NCBI RefSeq assembly: GCF_001854325.1
Contig: NZ_CP017755.1
Span: forward strand, 1,054,001 to 1,118,000
Source of the DNA: Cupriavidus malaysiensis
GTDB taxonomy: Bacteria > Pseudomonadota > Gammaproteobacteria > Burkholderiales > Burkholderiaceae
Length of the DNA: 64,000 nucleotides
Reading direction: 5' to 3'
The notes beneath the pieces were generated by a model, which worked only from the letters and a program-made list of their open reading frames with translations, was not told where the DNA came from and ran no database searches. Below are positions 25,828-34,655 of the stretch, piece by piece. Numbering within the stretch: the first letter of the stretch is position 1; the number at the start of each line of letters is the position of its first letter. The position numbers were made by a program, and so were the translations under genes.

Positions 25828-27081
25828 TCAGCGCCCGAGCGCGAAGGCGGACAGGTCCAGCGCGGCCGGCCGCCCGGCCATGGCATCGGCCAGCAGGGTG
25901 GCGCTGCCGCAGGCCAGCGTGAAACCCAGCGCGCCGTGGCCGGTGTTCAGCCACAGGTTGCTGTAGGGCGTGGCGCCGACCAGGGGTTTGCTGTCCGGCG
26001 TGGCCGGACGGCCGCCGCACCAGGTGGCGGCGGCGTCGAAGTCCGCGCCGCCGGGGAAGGTCTCGCGCGCCTGCTGCGTCAGCAGGGCGATGCGGCGCTG
26101 GTCGGCACGCGCATGGCGGCCCACCAGGTCGACCATGCCGGCCACGCGCAGCTGCCCGCCCAGGCGGGCATAGACCACCTTGTAATGCAGGTCCGTCACG
26201 CTGAGGGCGGGCGGCAGGTGGCGCGCCGGGTCGACCGGCGCGGTGAGGCTGTAGCCGGTGAGCGGATACATCGGCAGGCGCAGGCCCAGCGGCGCCAGCA
26301 GCGACACGCTGCGCATGCCGGCGCAGACCACGAAGGCGTCGGCCTCGATGTCGCCCGCGCTGGTCTGCGCGGCCACCACGCGGCGGCCTTCGCGGCGCAG
26401 CCCGTCCACGCGCACGCCGCAGCGTATGCGCGCGCCGAAGCGGCGTGCGGCCGCGTCGGCCAGGCCGACGGTGAAGGCATGGCAGTCGCCGGCTTCCTCG
26501 CTCGGTGTGTGGATGCCGCCCGCGAGCTTGTCGCGCAGGGCGGCCAGCGCGGGCTCCAGCGCCACGCAGGCGGCGCTGTCGAGCGCTTGCTGATGGCTGC
26601 CCAGGGTGGCCTGGTAGGCCAGTTGCCGGCGCGCGGCGGCGAAGGCCTCGGGATCGCGGTAGACCACCAGCTTGCCATTGCGCTGGTAGTCGAAGGCGAG
26701 CGCCTCGCGCTCGACCAGCTCGTGCACGCGGGCGCGGCTCAGCTGGCCCAGGCCGAGCAGTTCGGCTGTGACGCGCCTGGCTACGCTGCCGCGGCAGGCG
26801 CGCAGGAAGGCCAGGCACCAGCGCCATTGCTGCCAGTCCAGGCGGGGCACGAAGCGCAGCGCGGAATCCCGGTCGAGCAGCCAGCCGGGCAGCTTGGGCA
26901 GCACGGACGGATCGGCCAGCGGCGCCACGTAGCTGTAGCTGAGCTGGGCGCCGTTGGCGAGGCTGGTCTCCAGCCCCAGACCGTCGCGCGCCTCGAGCAA
27001 GGTGACGGTATGCCCCTCGCGCGCCAGGAAATAGGCGCTGGCGACGCCGACCACGCCGCCGCCCAGAACGCATACCCGCAT
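25828..27081 (-). CDS. dadA: D-amino-acid dehydrogenase (FAD, DadA family)
   Basis: 417 aa. The dinucleotide motif VCVLGGGVVGVASAYFLAREG begins at residue 3, and family blocks include YRNPEAF-like VVYRDPEAF, HTPSEEAGDCHAFT, and near the C-terminus WCGGRPATPDSKPLVGATPYSNLWLNTGHGALGFTLACGSA. It oxidises D-amino acids to 2-imino acids at the inner membrane and feeds electrons to the respiratory chain. It is the first structural gene after the LysR regulator, with a perfect palindrome in the promoter. Substrate range is unknown and could differ from D-alanine. Confidence 0.93.
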   Translation of the reverse strand: MRVCVLGGGVVGVASAYFLAREGHTVTLLEARDGLGLETSLANGAQLSYSYVAPLADPSVLPKLPGWLLDRDSALRFVPRLDWQQWRWCLAFLRACRGSVARRVTAELLGLGQLSRARVHELVEREALAFDYQRNGKLVVYRDPEAFAAARRQLAYQATLGSHQQALDSAACVALEPALAALRDKLAGGIHTPSEEAGDCHAFTVGLADAAARRFGARIRCGVRVDGLRREGRRVVAAQTSAGDIEADAFVVCAGMRSVSLLAPLGLRLPMYPLTGYSLTAPVDPARHLPPALSVTDLHYKVVYARLGGQLRVAGMVDLVGRHARADQRRIALLTQQARETFPGGADFDAAATWCGGRPATPDSKPLVGATPYSNLWLNTGHGALGFTLACGSATLLADAMAGRPAALDLSAFALGR

Positions 27082-27209
27082 GTCTTGCCTCCCGCCTCTA
27101 GATACCAGTGCCAATCCCATTCCGATGCAGCGGCCGCCGGGGCGGCCACGCAGGACGACAGTGTTGACGAGGCGGCGCCGCGATTCAAATGACGATTAGC
27201 GCATACCCT

Positions 27210-27224
27210 ATAACCTGAGGTTAT
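27210..27224 (-). promoter_or_regulatory. Perfect LysR-type palindrome before dadA
   Basis: ATAACCTGAGGTTAT is a 15-bp perfect palindrome in LysR T-N11-A form. It overlaps the stop codon of the LysR gene and lies about 130 bp upstream of dadA, so the upstream regulator could activate the operon from here. Confidence 0.6.
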
Positions 27225-28153
27225 GCAGTCGGCGCGGACGCCGCGCCGGCACCGTCGCCCGGCGCCTCGCCGAAACGGGTCCGCAGCACGTCCAGCAGGG
27301 TTTCCAGCGCGTGCGACGAGGCGGCCCCGTCCGGATAGATGGCCGCCACTCCTACCGACAGCGGCGGCGCCAGCGGCCGGATCAGCAGTTCCTCCTTGCT
27401 GGCGCGCAGCGCGAACTGGGCCGTGAACTGGTCGACCAGGGCGTAGCCCACGCCGCACTCGGCCAGGGCCGCGGCCACGTAGTAGGTGCGTGCCTCCACC
27501 ATCGGCGTGCGCTCCTCCAGCCCCAGGTCGTGGCAGGCCTGCGCGATCAGGCCGCCGAGCGGGTCGCTGTTGCCGATGCCGATCCAGTGCTGGTCGTCGA
27601 GCCCGGCCAGCGCCACCGGCCCCTGTGCCGGCGCGCTGGCCGGCGGCCCCAGGTAGACCACCGCCGCCCGGCCCAGCTCGGCGGCGTGCACGCCCGCGCG
27701 GGCCGGCGGATCGAATACCACGGCGATGTCCAGTTCGCGCGACAGCACCAGTGCCAGCAGTTCGTCACCGTGGCGGGTCTGCACTTCCAGCGACACGCCG
27801 GGGCAGCGCTGGCGGAACTCGCGCACCGCCTGCGGGATCAGGCTCAGCCCCAGGCTGGGCAGGCAGCCGATGCGCAGGTGTCCCTCCGGATGCCGCTTCA
27901 GGTTGCGCGCCAGCCGCCGCACGTTCTCCAGGTTGGCGAACAGGTGCGCCGTCTCGGCGTGCAGCAGTTCCGCCTCGCGCGTGGGCAGCAGGCGGCCGTG
28001 GGCGCGCGTGAACAGCTTGAAGCCGAGGTCGCGCTCGGCGTGGGCCAGCACCTTGCTGGCGGCGGGCTGGGAGATGAAGAGGAGCTCGGCGGCACGGCTC
28101 AGCGAGCCGGTGCGCATCACGGCATGGAAGATCTCGAGGTGGCGGAGGCGCAT
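27221..28153 (-). CDS. LysR-family regulator of the D-amino-acid operon
   Basis: 310 aa. The winged helix is MRLRHLEIFHAVMRTGSLSRAAELLFISQPAASKVLAHAERDLGFKLF and a periplasmic-binding-like effector domain spans about residues 90-295. The start with MRLRHLEIF is family-typical. Unusually for LysR genes it lies upstream and co-directional with its presumed target operon rather than divergent. The palindrome at its 3' end would serve the operon. Close in style to the regulators of amino-acid oxidation genes. Confidence 0.9.
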   Translation of the reverse strand: MRLRHLEIFHAVMRTGSLSRAAELLFISQPAASKVLAHAERDLGFKLFTRAHGRLLPTREAELLHAETAHLFANLENVRRLARNLKRHPEGHLRIGCLPSLGLSLIPQAVREFRQRCPGVSLEVQTRHGDELLALVLSRELDIAVVFDPPARAGVHAAELGRAAVVYLGPPASAPAQGPVALAGLDDQHWIGIGNSDPLGGLIAQACHDLGLEERTPMVEARTYYVAAALAECGVGYALVDQFTAQFALRASKEELLIRPLAPPLSVGVAAIYPDGAASSHALETLLDVLRTRFGEAPGDGAGAASAPTA

Positions 28154-28253
28154 GGCGCGGCGGGGAGGGCGGTCGGTCTGGCCGCAGTGTAGCGGATGGC
28201 GGCCGCGGCGCCGGAGGTTCCCCTCCGGTCGGAGCGGAGGGGGCGCCGTGCTG

Positions 28254-29591
28254 TCAGGCCGCCGGTGGCGCCGCCACGGTGCCGTGGCAGGTGCCGAAGC
28301 CGATGCGCGCGAAGCCGGGGCGTTCGCACCAGCCGCGCAAGACGACGGTGTCGCCATCCTCCAGGAAGCCGCGCCGCTCGCCGTCGCCGATCTCGACCGG
28401 CTGCGTGCCCGACACGGTCAGCTCGATCAGCGCGCCGGCCTCGCCGGCGGTGGGACCGGAGATGGTGCCGCTGCCGAGCAGGTCGCCGGGCTGCAGGTTG
28501 CAGCCGCCCATGGTGTGGTGCGCGATCATCTGCCCGAGCGTCCAGTACTGGTGGCGGAAGCTGGTGCGGGTCAGCGCATGCGGCTGGCCGCCGCGTGCGC
28601 GCTGGCGCGCGCTCTGGATCGACACTTCGAGCAGGATGTCGAAGGCGCCGGCGCGGGCGTTGTCTTCGGAGCGCAGGTAGTCGAGCGGCTGCGGTCGCTG
28701 CGGCGCGCGCGACCAGCCGGTACGGTAGGGCAGCAGGGCTTCCAGCGTGACCAGCCAGGGCGAGACCGTGGTGGCGAAGTTCTTGGCCAGGAAGGGGCCG
28801 AGCGGCAGCATCTCCCAGGCCTGGATGTCGCGTGCCGACCAGTCGTTGAGCAGGCACAGGCCGAACAGGTGCTGCTGGGCGTTCGCCAGCGGGATCGGCG
28901 TGCCGCGCGCGTTGCCGGTGCCGATCACCGCGCCCAGTTCCAGCTCGTAGTCGAGCCGGCGGCACGGCTCGTGGACGGGGGCGGCGCCCGGCCTGGCGCG
29001 GGTCTGCCCGAGCGGCCGGAACACCTGCTGGCCGCTGACGCCGATCGACGAGACCCGGCCGTGGTAAGCGATCGGCAGCCAGTCGAAGTTGGCGCTGACC
29101 TCCAGGCCCAGCTGGCGGCTGCAGTTCACCGCGTGGTCGAGCGAAGTATAGAAATCCGTGTAGTCGCCGATGCGCACCGGCACCGCATACTCGGCCTGCG
29201 CCTGCGGCACCAGCGCCGCACGCACGGCCTGCACGGCCTGTTCGCGGGCGCTGCCGGCCAGCAGCAGGGCGAACAGTTCGTGGCGCAGTGCCTGCCAGGC
29301 GGCGGGGCCCAGCTCCAGCAGGGCATTGAGCGTGGCCCCGGCCGCGGCGGCGGCGGCCTCGGCGGCGCGGTCGCGCAGGCAGCCTGCCTGCAGCAGGGCG
29401 GCGAGGTCGACGATGCGGTCGCCGATGCCGACGCCGCCGCGCCAGGCTTCAGCGCTGTTGCCGCGCCGGAACACGCAGAACGGCAGGTTCTGCAGCGGGA
29501 AGTCGGTATCGCTCGCATTGGCCTCGTCCAGCCAGCTGCGGCGGGAGGCGTCGTGGGTATGGTTCAGTTCCATGTTCATGCCTGTCGTCAT
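28254..29591 (-). CDS. fahA: Fumarylacetoacetase
   Basis: 445 aa, full-length FAH with its N-terminal SH3-like part and catalytic domain: [21 protein letters not shown] (catalytic His), [15 protein letters not shown] (metal carboxylates), [33 protein letters not shown] and [16 protein letters not shown]. The enzyme splits fumarylacetoacetate to fumarate and acetoacetate at the end of homogentisate catabolism. No hmgA is in the window. Three in-frame ATGs (29591, 29579, 29573) compete. The first overlaps the preceding stop as ATGA and arises from a 12-bp tandem duplication. Confidence 0.92.
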   Translation of the reverse strand: MTTGMNMELNHTHDASRRSWLDEANASDTDFPLQNLPFCVFRRGNSAEAWRGGVGIGDRIVDLAALLQAGCLRDRAAEAAAAAAGATLNALLELGPAAWQALRHELFALLLAGSAREQAVQAVRAALVPQAQAEYAVPVRIGDYTDFYTSLDHAVNCSRQLGLEVSANFDWLPIAYHGRVSSIGVSGQQVFRPLGQTRARPGAAPVHEPCRRLDYELELGAVIGTGNARGTPIPLANAQQHLFGLCLLNDWSARDIQAWEMLPLGPFLAKNFATTVSPWLVTLEALLPYRTGWSRAPQRPQPLDYLRSEDNARAGAFDILLEVSIQSARQRARGGQPHALTRTSFRHQYWTLGQMIAHHTMGGCNLQPGDLLGSGTISGPTAGEAGALIELTVSGTQPVEIGDGERRGFLEDGDTVVLRGWCERPGFARIGFGTCHGTVAAPPAA

Positions 29592-29600
29592 GCCTGTCGT
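29577..29600 (-). repeat. Perfect 12-bp tandem duplication at a gene junction
   Basis: CATGCCTGTCGT is present twice, head to tail. It spans the stop of the cyclase gene and duplicates the ATG of the FAH gene, giving the N-terminus MTTGM. Confidence 0.9.
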
Positions 29601-30418
29601 GGCGCGCTCAACCCGCCCGCCGCGTTCAGCGCGTCGTCGAAGATGGCGACGGCGCGCGTCCAGCCCGCCGAGGCGCCGCGGATCTTGTGCGGGAAGCAGG
29701 AGATGTAGAAGCCGTGCGGCGGCAGCGCCTCGAGGTTGTGCAGCTTCTCCAGGTGGCAGTAGCCGATATTGCGCCCCGCCTTGTGGCCTTCCCAGATCAG
29801 CGCGGCATCGTGGGACTGCGCGTACTTCTTCGCCGTGTGCACGAAGGGCGCGTCCCAGCTCCAGGCATCGGTGCCGGTCAGGCGCACGCCGCGCTCCAGC
29901 AGGTACATGGTGGCTTCCAGTCCCATGCCGCAACCGGCCGCGACGTAGTCGGGATGCCCGTAGCGCTGCCCCGCGCGGGTGTTGACGACGACGATCTCCA
30001 GCGGCGCCAGCACGTGGCCGATGCGGGCCAGCTCGGCCTCGACGTCGGCGGCGGTGACCACGTAGCCGTCGTCGAAGGCGCGGAAATCCAGCTTGACGCC
30101 CGGCTGGAAGCACCACTCCAGCGGCACCTCGTCGATGGTGGTCGAGCGCTCGCGTTCGCCGAGCGCCTCGTTCATGGTGCTGTGGAAGTGATACGGCGCG
30201 TCGAGGTGGGTGCCGTTGTGGGTGCTGAGCTGGATCTGCTCGATGGCCCAGCCTTCGCCGTCGGGCAGGTCGGCCGGCCGCAGCCCGGGAAAGAAGGACG
30301 CTACCTGCTCGGCGGTGGAGCGGTGCGACAGGTATTCGATCCGGGGGCCGAAGCCCGGGGGATCGGAGACGACATCGTTTTCCAGGTAGATCGACAGGTC
30401 GACGAAGCGGCGGGTCAT
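29588..30418 (-). CDS. Cyclase family metal hydrolase (kynurenine formamidase / isatin hydrolase type)
   Basis: 276 aa with the metal motif H67-N-G-T-H71-L-D73-A-P-Y-H77 characteristic of the KynB/isatin-hydrolase superfamily, plus the [15 protein letters not shown] and [15 protein letters not shown] regions. Members hydrolyse aryl formamides or cyclic amides/lactams with a Mn or Zn pair. Coupling to fumarylacetoacetase and an aromatic-acid MFS carrier points to an aromatic substrate. The exact one is unclear, and kynurenine genes are absent. Confidence 0.85.
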   Translation of the reverse strand: MTRRFVDLSIYLENDVVSDPPGFGPRIEYLSHRSTAEQVASFFPGLRPADLPDGEGWAIEQIQLSTHNGTHLDAPYHFHSTMNEALGERERSTTIDEVPLEWCFQPGVKLDFRAFDDGYVVTAADVEAELARIGHVLAPLEIVVVNTRAGQRYGHPDYVAAGCGMGLEATMYLLERGVRLTGTDAWSWDAPFVHTAKKYAQSHDAALIWEGHKAGRNIGYCHLEKLHNLEALPPHGFYISCFPHKIRGASAGWTRAVAIFDDALNAAGGLSAPRQA

Positions 30419-30461
30419 GGGCGGTGCTCCTTGGCGATGGCGGGAGAGGGTGTCGGGGGGA

Positions 30462-31736
30462 TCAGGAATCGAGCGAGGCATCGGCCGGTGCGCCGGCAGC
30501 GCTGCGGGGGCGGGAACCCGCGCCGGCGGCATCGCGCGGCAGCAGGGCCACCACGGCGGCGGCCAGCAGGAACAGCGCGCCGCACAGCGCGATGCTGTTG
30601 GCGAAGCCGAGCACGCCGGCCACCGAGCCCAGCGTCAGCGGCGCGAAGGCGGAGATGCCGCGGCCGACGTTGAAGCAGAAGCCGGCCCCGGTGGCGCGCA
30701 GCCGGGTCGGGAACAGCTCGGCGAAATAGGCGCCGACCAGGCCGGCGAAGGCCATGAAGAAGGCGAACACCGGGCCGAGCAGCAGCAGCGCGCCGTGGCC
30801 GGTGGTCATCGCATACAGGGGCAGCGTGAGACCGGTGCCGAGCAGCGACACGATGATGGCGCGCTGCTTGCCGATGCGGTCGGCCAGCAGCCCGAAGGCG
30901 TTGTAGCCGAGGAACATGCCGAGATTGAGGACTGCCACGAAGCCGGCCATGGTGGCCACGTCCAGGCCGCGCTCCTTGACGAGGAAGGTGGGCAGCCAGG
31001 TGGTCGCGCCCCAGTAGGCGGCAAGGGCCAGCGCCGAAGTGGCGGTGCCGAGCACGGTGATGCGGCGCAAGGCCGGGTCGAACAGCTCGGCGAGGCTGGC
31101 GCCGGCCGGGGCGCCCGCGGCGGACGCCGTGGTGGATACCCTCATGCGGCGCTGCGCCAGCCAGACCTCCGATTCCGGCACGCGCAGCCAGACATAGGCG
31201 ATGGCGATGGCCACCGCGGCGCCGCAGGCGAAGAACAGCACGCGCCAGCCGTGCGCCGGCAGCAGCCAGGCCGAGGCGGCCGCGGCCACGCTGGCCCCGA
31301 CCGAGAAGGAACTGAGCACGAAAGCCGTGGCGCGCCCGCGCTGGTGTGCCGGCCAGGTCTCGTTGACATGGGCGGCGGCGGTGCTCCAGACCCCGCCGAG
31401 CCCCAGCCCGGAGAAGAAGCGCAGCACCAGGATCTGGCGCCAGTCGGTGGCGCCGGCGATGGCCATGGTCAGCACGCCGAAGCTCGCCAGCGACAGCAAC
31501 AGGGCGGTGCGGCGGCCCAGCGTGTCGGCCAGCCGCCCCATCACCACGCTGCTCAGGCCGATGCCCAGCAGCGTGGCCGTGACCAGCAGGCCGGCCTGGG
31601 CCTGCGTGATCTGCAGCGAGGCCGTGATGGCCGGCATGGCGATGGTCAGGATGATGATGTCGACCGCGTCGAACAGGTAGCTGAGGAAGCAGCCGATCAA
31701 CACGCGCCACTTCAGGGATGCCGGGGTGGGGGCCAC
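30462..31736 (-). CDS. MFS aromatic-acid:H+ symporter (AAHS type)
   Basis: 424 aa, 12 membrane segments. The N-terminal [23 protein letters not shown], with an acidic residue in TM1, and [21 protein letters not shown] after TM2-3 match the AAHS subfamily (PcaK/BenK-like), which imports aromatic acids with protons. It is the first gene of the cyclase-FAH operon, 43 bp ahead of the cyclase. A perfect palindrome lies between it and the divergent TetR gene. Substrate unknown. Confidence 0.87.
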   Translation of the reverse strand: MAPTPASLKWRVLIGCFLSYLFDAVDIIILTIAMPAITASLQITQAQAGLLVTATLLGIGLSSVVMGRLADTLGRRTALLLSLASFGVLTMAIAGATDWRQILVLRFFSGLGLGGVWSTAAAHVNETWPAHQRGRATAFVLSSFSVGASVAAAASAWLLPAHGWRVLFFACGAAVAIAIAYVWLRVPESEVWLAQRRMRVSTTASAAGAPAGASLAELFDPALRRITVLGTATSALALAAYWGATTWLPTFLVKERGLDVATMAGFVAVLNLGMFLGYNAFGLLADRIGKQRAIIVSLLGTGLTLPLYAMTTGHGALLLLGPVFAFFMAFAGLVGAYFAELFPTRLRATGAGFCFNVGRGISAFAPLTLGSVAGVLGFANSIALCGALFLLAAAVVALLPRDAAGAGSRPRSAAGAPADASLDS

Positions 31737-31785
31737 GATCTCTCCTCGTCAGGTCCGGCTGTGCGCCGGCGCATTCGGTGCACGC

Positions 31786-31803
31786 ACTGTACGATCGTAC
31801 AGT
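31786..31803. promoter_or_regulatory. 18-bp perfect palindrome, TetR operator candidate
   Basis: ACTGTACGATCGTACAGT lies 50 bp upstream of the MFS gene and 116 bp upstream of the divergent TetR gene. Its length and symmetry suit a TetR-family dimer. Confidence 0.65.
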
Positions 31804-31918
31804 CAGTTTATGTACTAGGGTAAACCGGGGGAGGAAGGAAGCGGAGGGGGCGGGAGCGGAGCCGGCCGCGGCGGCGGCATCGTTCGCTACAATCGGGACT
31901 TCTTTTCGCGGAGACAGC

Positions 31919-32593
31919 ATGCAAGGCAAGAAAGCGCCAAGGGCGGCAGCCGGGCCGGGCGCGGTGCCGGCACCGCCGGAGGCAAGCAAGCGGGAGCGGG
32001 TGCTGGACGCCGCCGAGCGGCTGTTCGCCGAAGGCGGCTTCGACGGCGTATCGATGCGCGACATCGCTGCCGCGGCCGAAGTCGGGCTGCCGCTGATCGT
32101 CTATCACTTCGAGACCAAGGCCAAGCTGTACCGGGCGCTGTTCGAGCGCCGCAAGACCGTGCTGGAAGCGCGCCTGGCCGCCTTGCACGCGCCTGTAGCG
32201 GAAGGGGAGGACCCGCTCGAACACATCGTGCGGGCCTTCGTGGAACCGGTGATGCGGATCCAGGACAGCGCGCCCGGCATCGCCTACGCCAAGCTGGTCG
32301 CGCGCGAAGCCTCGGATCCGCGTGAGTCCGAGCGCGGCATCGTGACCGACTACTTCGACCCCTTCGCCAAGGAGTTCGTGCGCGCGATCCGCAAGGTCCT
32401 GCCCGGCCATCCTGCCGGCTACGCCCACTGGGCCTACCTGTTCTCCGTCGGCGCGCTGGTCACGAGCGTGTTCGACAGCCGCATCGAGCGCATCTCCGCC
32501 GGCAAGGTCAAGGCGGGCGACCTGCGGCGCAAGACCGCCTACCTGGTCACCTTCATCATGGCGGGCATCCGCGCCGGGGCGCGGCAGGACTGA
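31919..32593 (+). CDS. TetR-family transcriptional regulator
   Basis: 224 aa. A 23-residue Ala/Pro-rich tail precedes the TetR HTH (RERVLDAAERLFAEGGFDGVSMRDIAAAAEVGLPLIVYHFETKAKLYRALF) and a helical ligand domain. The latter includes EDPLEHIVRAFVEPVMR and YAHWAYLFSVGALVTSVF, resembling the CerR-type C-terminal region. Divergent from the MFS-cyclase-FAH operon, with a perfect palindrome between, so it is the probable repressor of that operon and of itself. ATG 31919 was chosen because upstream frame would cross the operator. Confidence 0.9.
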   Translation: MQGKKAPRAAAGPGAVPAPPEASKRERVLDAAERLFAEGGFDGVSMRDIAAAAEVGLPLIVYHFETKAKLYRALFERRKTVLEARLAALHAPVAEGEDPLEHIVRAFVEPVMRIQDSAPGIAYAKLVAREASDPRESERGIVTDYFDPFAKEFVRAIRKVLPGHPAGYAHWAYLFSVGALVTSVFDSRIERISAGKVKAGDLRRKTAYLVTFIMAGIRAGARQD

Positions 32594-32600
32594 GCGGATT

Positions 32601-32615
32601 CCCCGGCCCCCGGGG
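32601..32615. terminator. Short GC stem between convergent genes
   Basis: CCCCGG-CCC-CCGGGG lies in the 39-bp gap between the TetR gene and the convergent HTH/PAS gene. No T-run, so only a modest terminator. Confidence 0.4.
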
Positions 32616-32632
32616 AGGGCGGCAGCGCCGCT

Positions 32633-33640
32633 TCAGGCGGGGCGGATGGCGACGGCGAAGTACCCGCTGGCGTGATCGCCGGTGGTGTCGCTGTCCGCGT
32701 TCCGTACCAGGGTGGCACGGACGCCGACGGCCAGCGCGGTGCCGTCGGGTGCGAGCAGTTCGGCCTGGAAATCGGCCTGGGGCCTGCCGCGCAGCATGCG
32801 CCGCAGCCGCCCGCCGCCATCGGCGAAGGCACTTGCCAGTCCGGCGCCCAGCAGCGCCTCGCGGTCCGTGCCCAGCATGGCCGCCAGGGCGAGGTTGGCT
32901 GACTCGCAGCGCAGGCCGGTGTCCAGGATCGCCATGCCTTCCGCCGCCAGGTCGAACATCACCTGGAAACGCTGCTGCTGGTCGCGCAGGGACTGCTCGG
33001 TCAGCTTGCGCGCGGTGTTGTCCATGCTGATGCCGACGATCTTGACGATGCGGCCGTCGAATTCGCGCATCGGCGTGGCGCGCGAGGAGATCCAGCGGAT
33101 GCTGCCGTCCGGCTGGATCAGCCGGAAGTCGAACTCGTGCGCATGCCCGGTACGCAGCGACTCCTCGTAGGCCGCGTTCATCATGGCGATGTCGTCGGCA
33201 TGCACGTGCTTCCAGAAGCTGGCGTTGCTGTCGATATGCCAGCCGTAGACCGACTCGACATTGGCGGAGTAGGCCACGTCGTCGGTGACCAGGTTCCATT
33301 CCCAGGTGACGATGCGCGCGCCCTCCTGGGCCAGCTTCATGCGGGCCTCGCTTTCCATGATCTCGGCGGTATAGCGGCGCCGCACGTCCGTCATCGGCAG
33401 TGTCACGGCGCCGGCGTCGTCGAGTTCGCGCCGGGCCTGCTCGCCATAGCGCAGCCAGATCCAGTTGACGCCGAGGAAGGCGGCGAGCTTGCGCAGCTTC
33501 TCGTAGTCGATCTCGCCGCCCTTGGTCCACTTGTGCACGGCCGGCCGCGAGACCTGCAGCGCCGTCGCCACGGCCTGCAAGGTCAGTTTCTTGTGTTCGA
33601 GGAGTTCCTTCAGGCGGAAAGCAAAGCTGTTCTCAGTCAT
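32633..33640 (-). CDS. HTH (XRE-type) regulator with two PAS domains
   Basis: 335 aa. An N-terminal Cro/CI-type helix-turn-helix (LKELLEHKKLTLQAVATALQVSRPAVHKWTKGGEIDYEKLRKLAAFLGV, residues about 10-60) is followed by PAS domain 1 (about 95-215, WEWNLVTDDVAYSANVESVYGWHIDS and RLIQPDGSIRWISSRATPMREFDGRIVKIVGISMDNT, including a PAC motif) and a degenerate PAS 2 (about 225-335). No output kinase or membrane segment is present, so it looks like a one-component cytosolic sensor. Its ATG overlaps the stop of the upstream LysR gene. Confidence 0.85.
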   Translation of the reverse strand: MTENSFAFRLKELLEHKKLTLQAVATALQVSRPAVHKWTKGGEIDYEKLRKLAAFLGVNWIWLRYGEQARRELDDAGAVTLPMTDVRRRYTAEIMESEARMKLAQEGARIVTWEWNLVTDDVAYSANVESVYGWHIDSNASFWKHVHADDIAMMNAAYEESLRTGHAHEFDFRLIQPDGSIRWISSRATPMREFDGRIVKIVGISMDNTARKLTEQSLRDQQQRFQVMFDLAAEGMAILDTGLRCESANLALAAMLGTDREALLGAGLASAFADGGGRLRRMLRGRPQADFQAELLAPDGTALAVGVRATLVRNADSDTTGDHASGYFAVAIRPA

Positions 33641-34554
33641 GGCCCGGCATTCTGGATCGAGGCCTCGTGCAGATGCCTCTCGAAGAACTCGACGCAGGCA
33701 CGCAGCCGCGCCGAGCCCGAAAGCCGAGAAGGATACACCGCCCAGATATCGGCATCCTGGCGGTAGTCCGGCAGGACCTGCTCGAGGGTGCCGGCGGCCA
33801 GGCTGGCGCGCACGTCCCACAGCGAGCGCAGCATGATGCCCCGGCCGCCCAGGGCCCAGCCGTGCACGATCTCGCCATGGTTGGAGGACAGCGTGCCGCG
33901 CACCTTGACGTTGCGCTGGCCGTCCGGTCCGCCCAGGCGCCAGACGCCGAAGGGATGGTCACGCTCCTTGGTCACCAGGCAGTTGTGCGTGGACAGGTCT
34001 TCCAGCGTCCGCGGCCGGCCGTGGACGGCCAGGTAGGCCGGCGCCGCGCACAACACGCGCCAGTTGCGCGCCAGCCGGCGCGCGATCAGGTGCGGGGCGA
34101 TCTCGTTGCCGATGCGGATGTCCAGGTCGATGCCCTCGGCGATCAGGTCGACCAGCTTGTCGAAGACGTCGAAGCGGATCTCCAGGCCGGGATGGGCCGC
34201 GCTCAGGCTGGACAGCAGGGGCGCCACATGGCGGCGGCCGAAGCCCACGCTGCTGCCGATGCGCACCAGGCCGCGCGGCGTGCCGCCGGCGGCGGAGACA
34301 TCGTCGAGCAGTTGTCCGACTTCGTCGAGCATGCGCAGCGCCCAGCGCCGCACGCGTTCGCCGTTCTCGGTGAGCGAGACCTGCCGGGTGCTGCGGTGCA
34401 GGAGCTTCGCCCCCATCACCTGTTCCAGCAGCTTGATGCGCTTGCTGACATAGGCCGGCGAGCTGCCCAGCTCCTGCGCGGCGGCGATGAAGCTGGCGCG
34501 CTGCGCCACCAGCAGGAACACGCGCAGGTCGTCGAGCGGCGGGAGATTGTTCAC
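33637..34554 (-). CDS. LysR-family regulator divergent from the D-malate/tartrate dehydrogenase gene
   Basis: 305 aa from GTG 34554, which has AGGAG eight bases upstream. The HTH is LDDLRVFLLVAQRASFIAAAQELGSSPAYVSKRIKLLEQVMGAKLLHRSTRQVSLTENG, resembling DmlR-type regulators that control D-malate dehydrogenase. The effector domain follows (VRIGSSVGFGRRHVAPLL). It is divergent from the dehydrogenase gene by 101 bp. The stop overlaps the next regulator's ATG, so two different sensors are made together. Confidence 0.9.
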   Translation of the reverse strand: MNNLPPLDDLRVFLLVAQRASFIAAAQELGSSPAYVSKRIKLLEQVMGAKLLHRSTRQVSLTENGERVRRWALRMLDEVGQLLDDVSAAGGTPRGLVRIGSSVGFGRRHVAPLLSSLSAAHPGLEIRFDVFDKLVDLIAEGIDLDIRIGNEIAPHLIARRLARNWRVLCAAPAYLAVHGRPRTLEDLSTHNCLVTKERDHPFGVWRLGGPDGQRNVKVRGTLSSNHGEIVHGWALGGRGIMLRSLWDVRASLAAGTLEQVLPDYRQDADIWAVYPSRLSGSARLRACVEFFERHLHEASIQNAGP

Positions 34555-34655
34555 GATTCGTACTCCTGGTATCCACGGAGGGGCGGCTGTGCCGCGAGCG
34601 GTTTGTTGGCAAGCTTGCTGTGTTCCTTGCACAGAGACAGAGAGCACAAGCCAAC

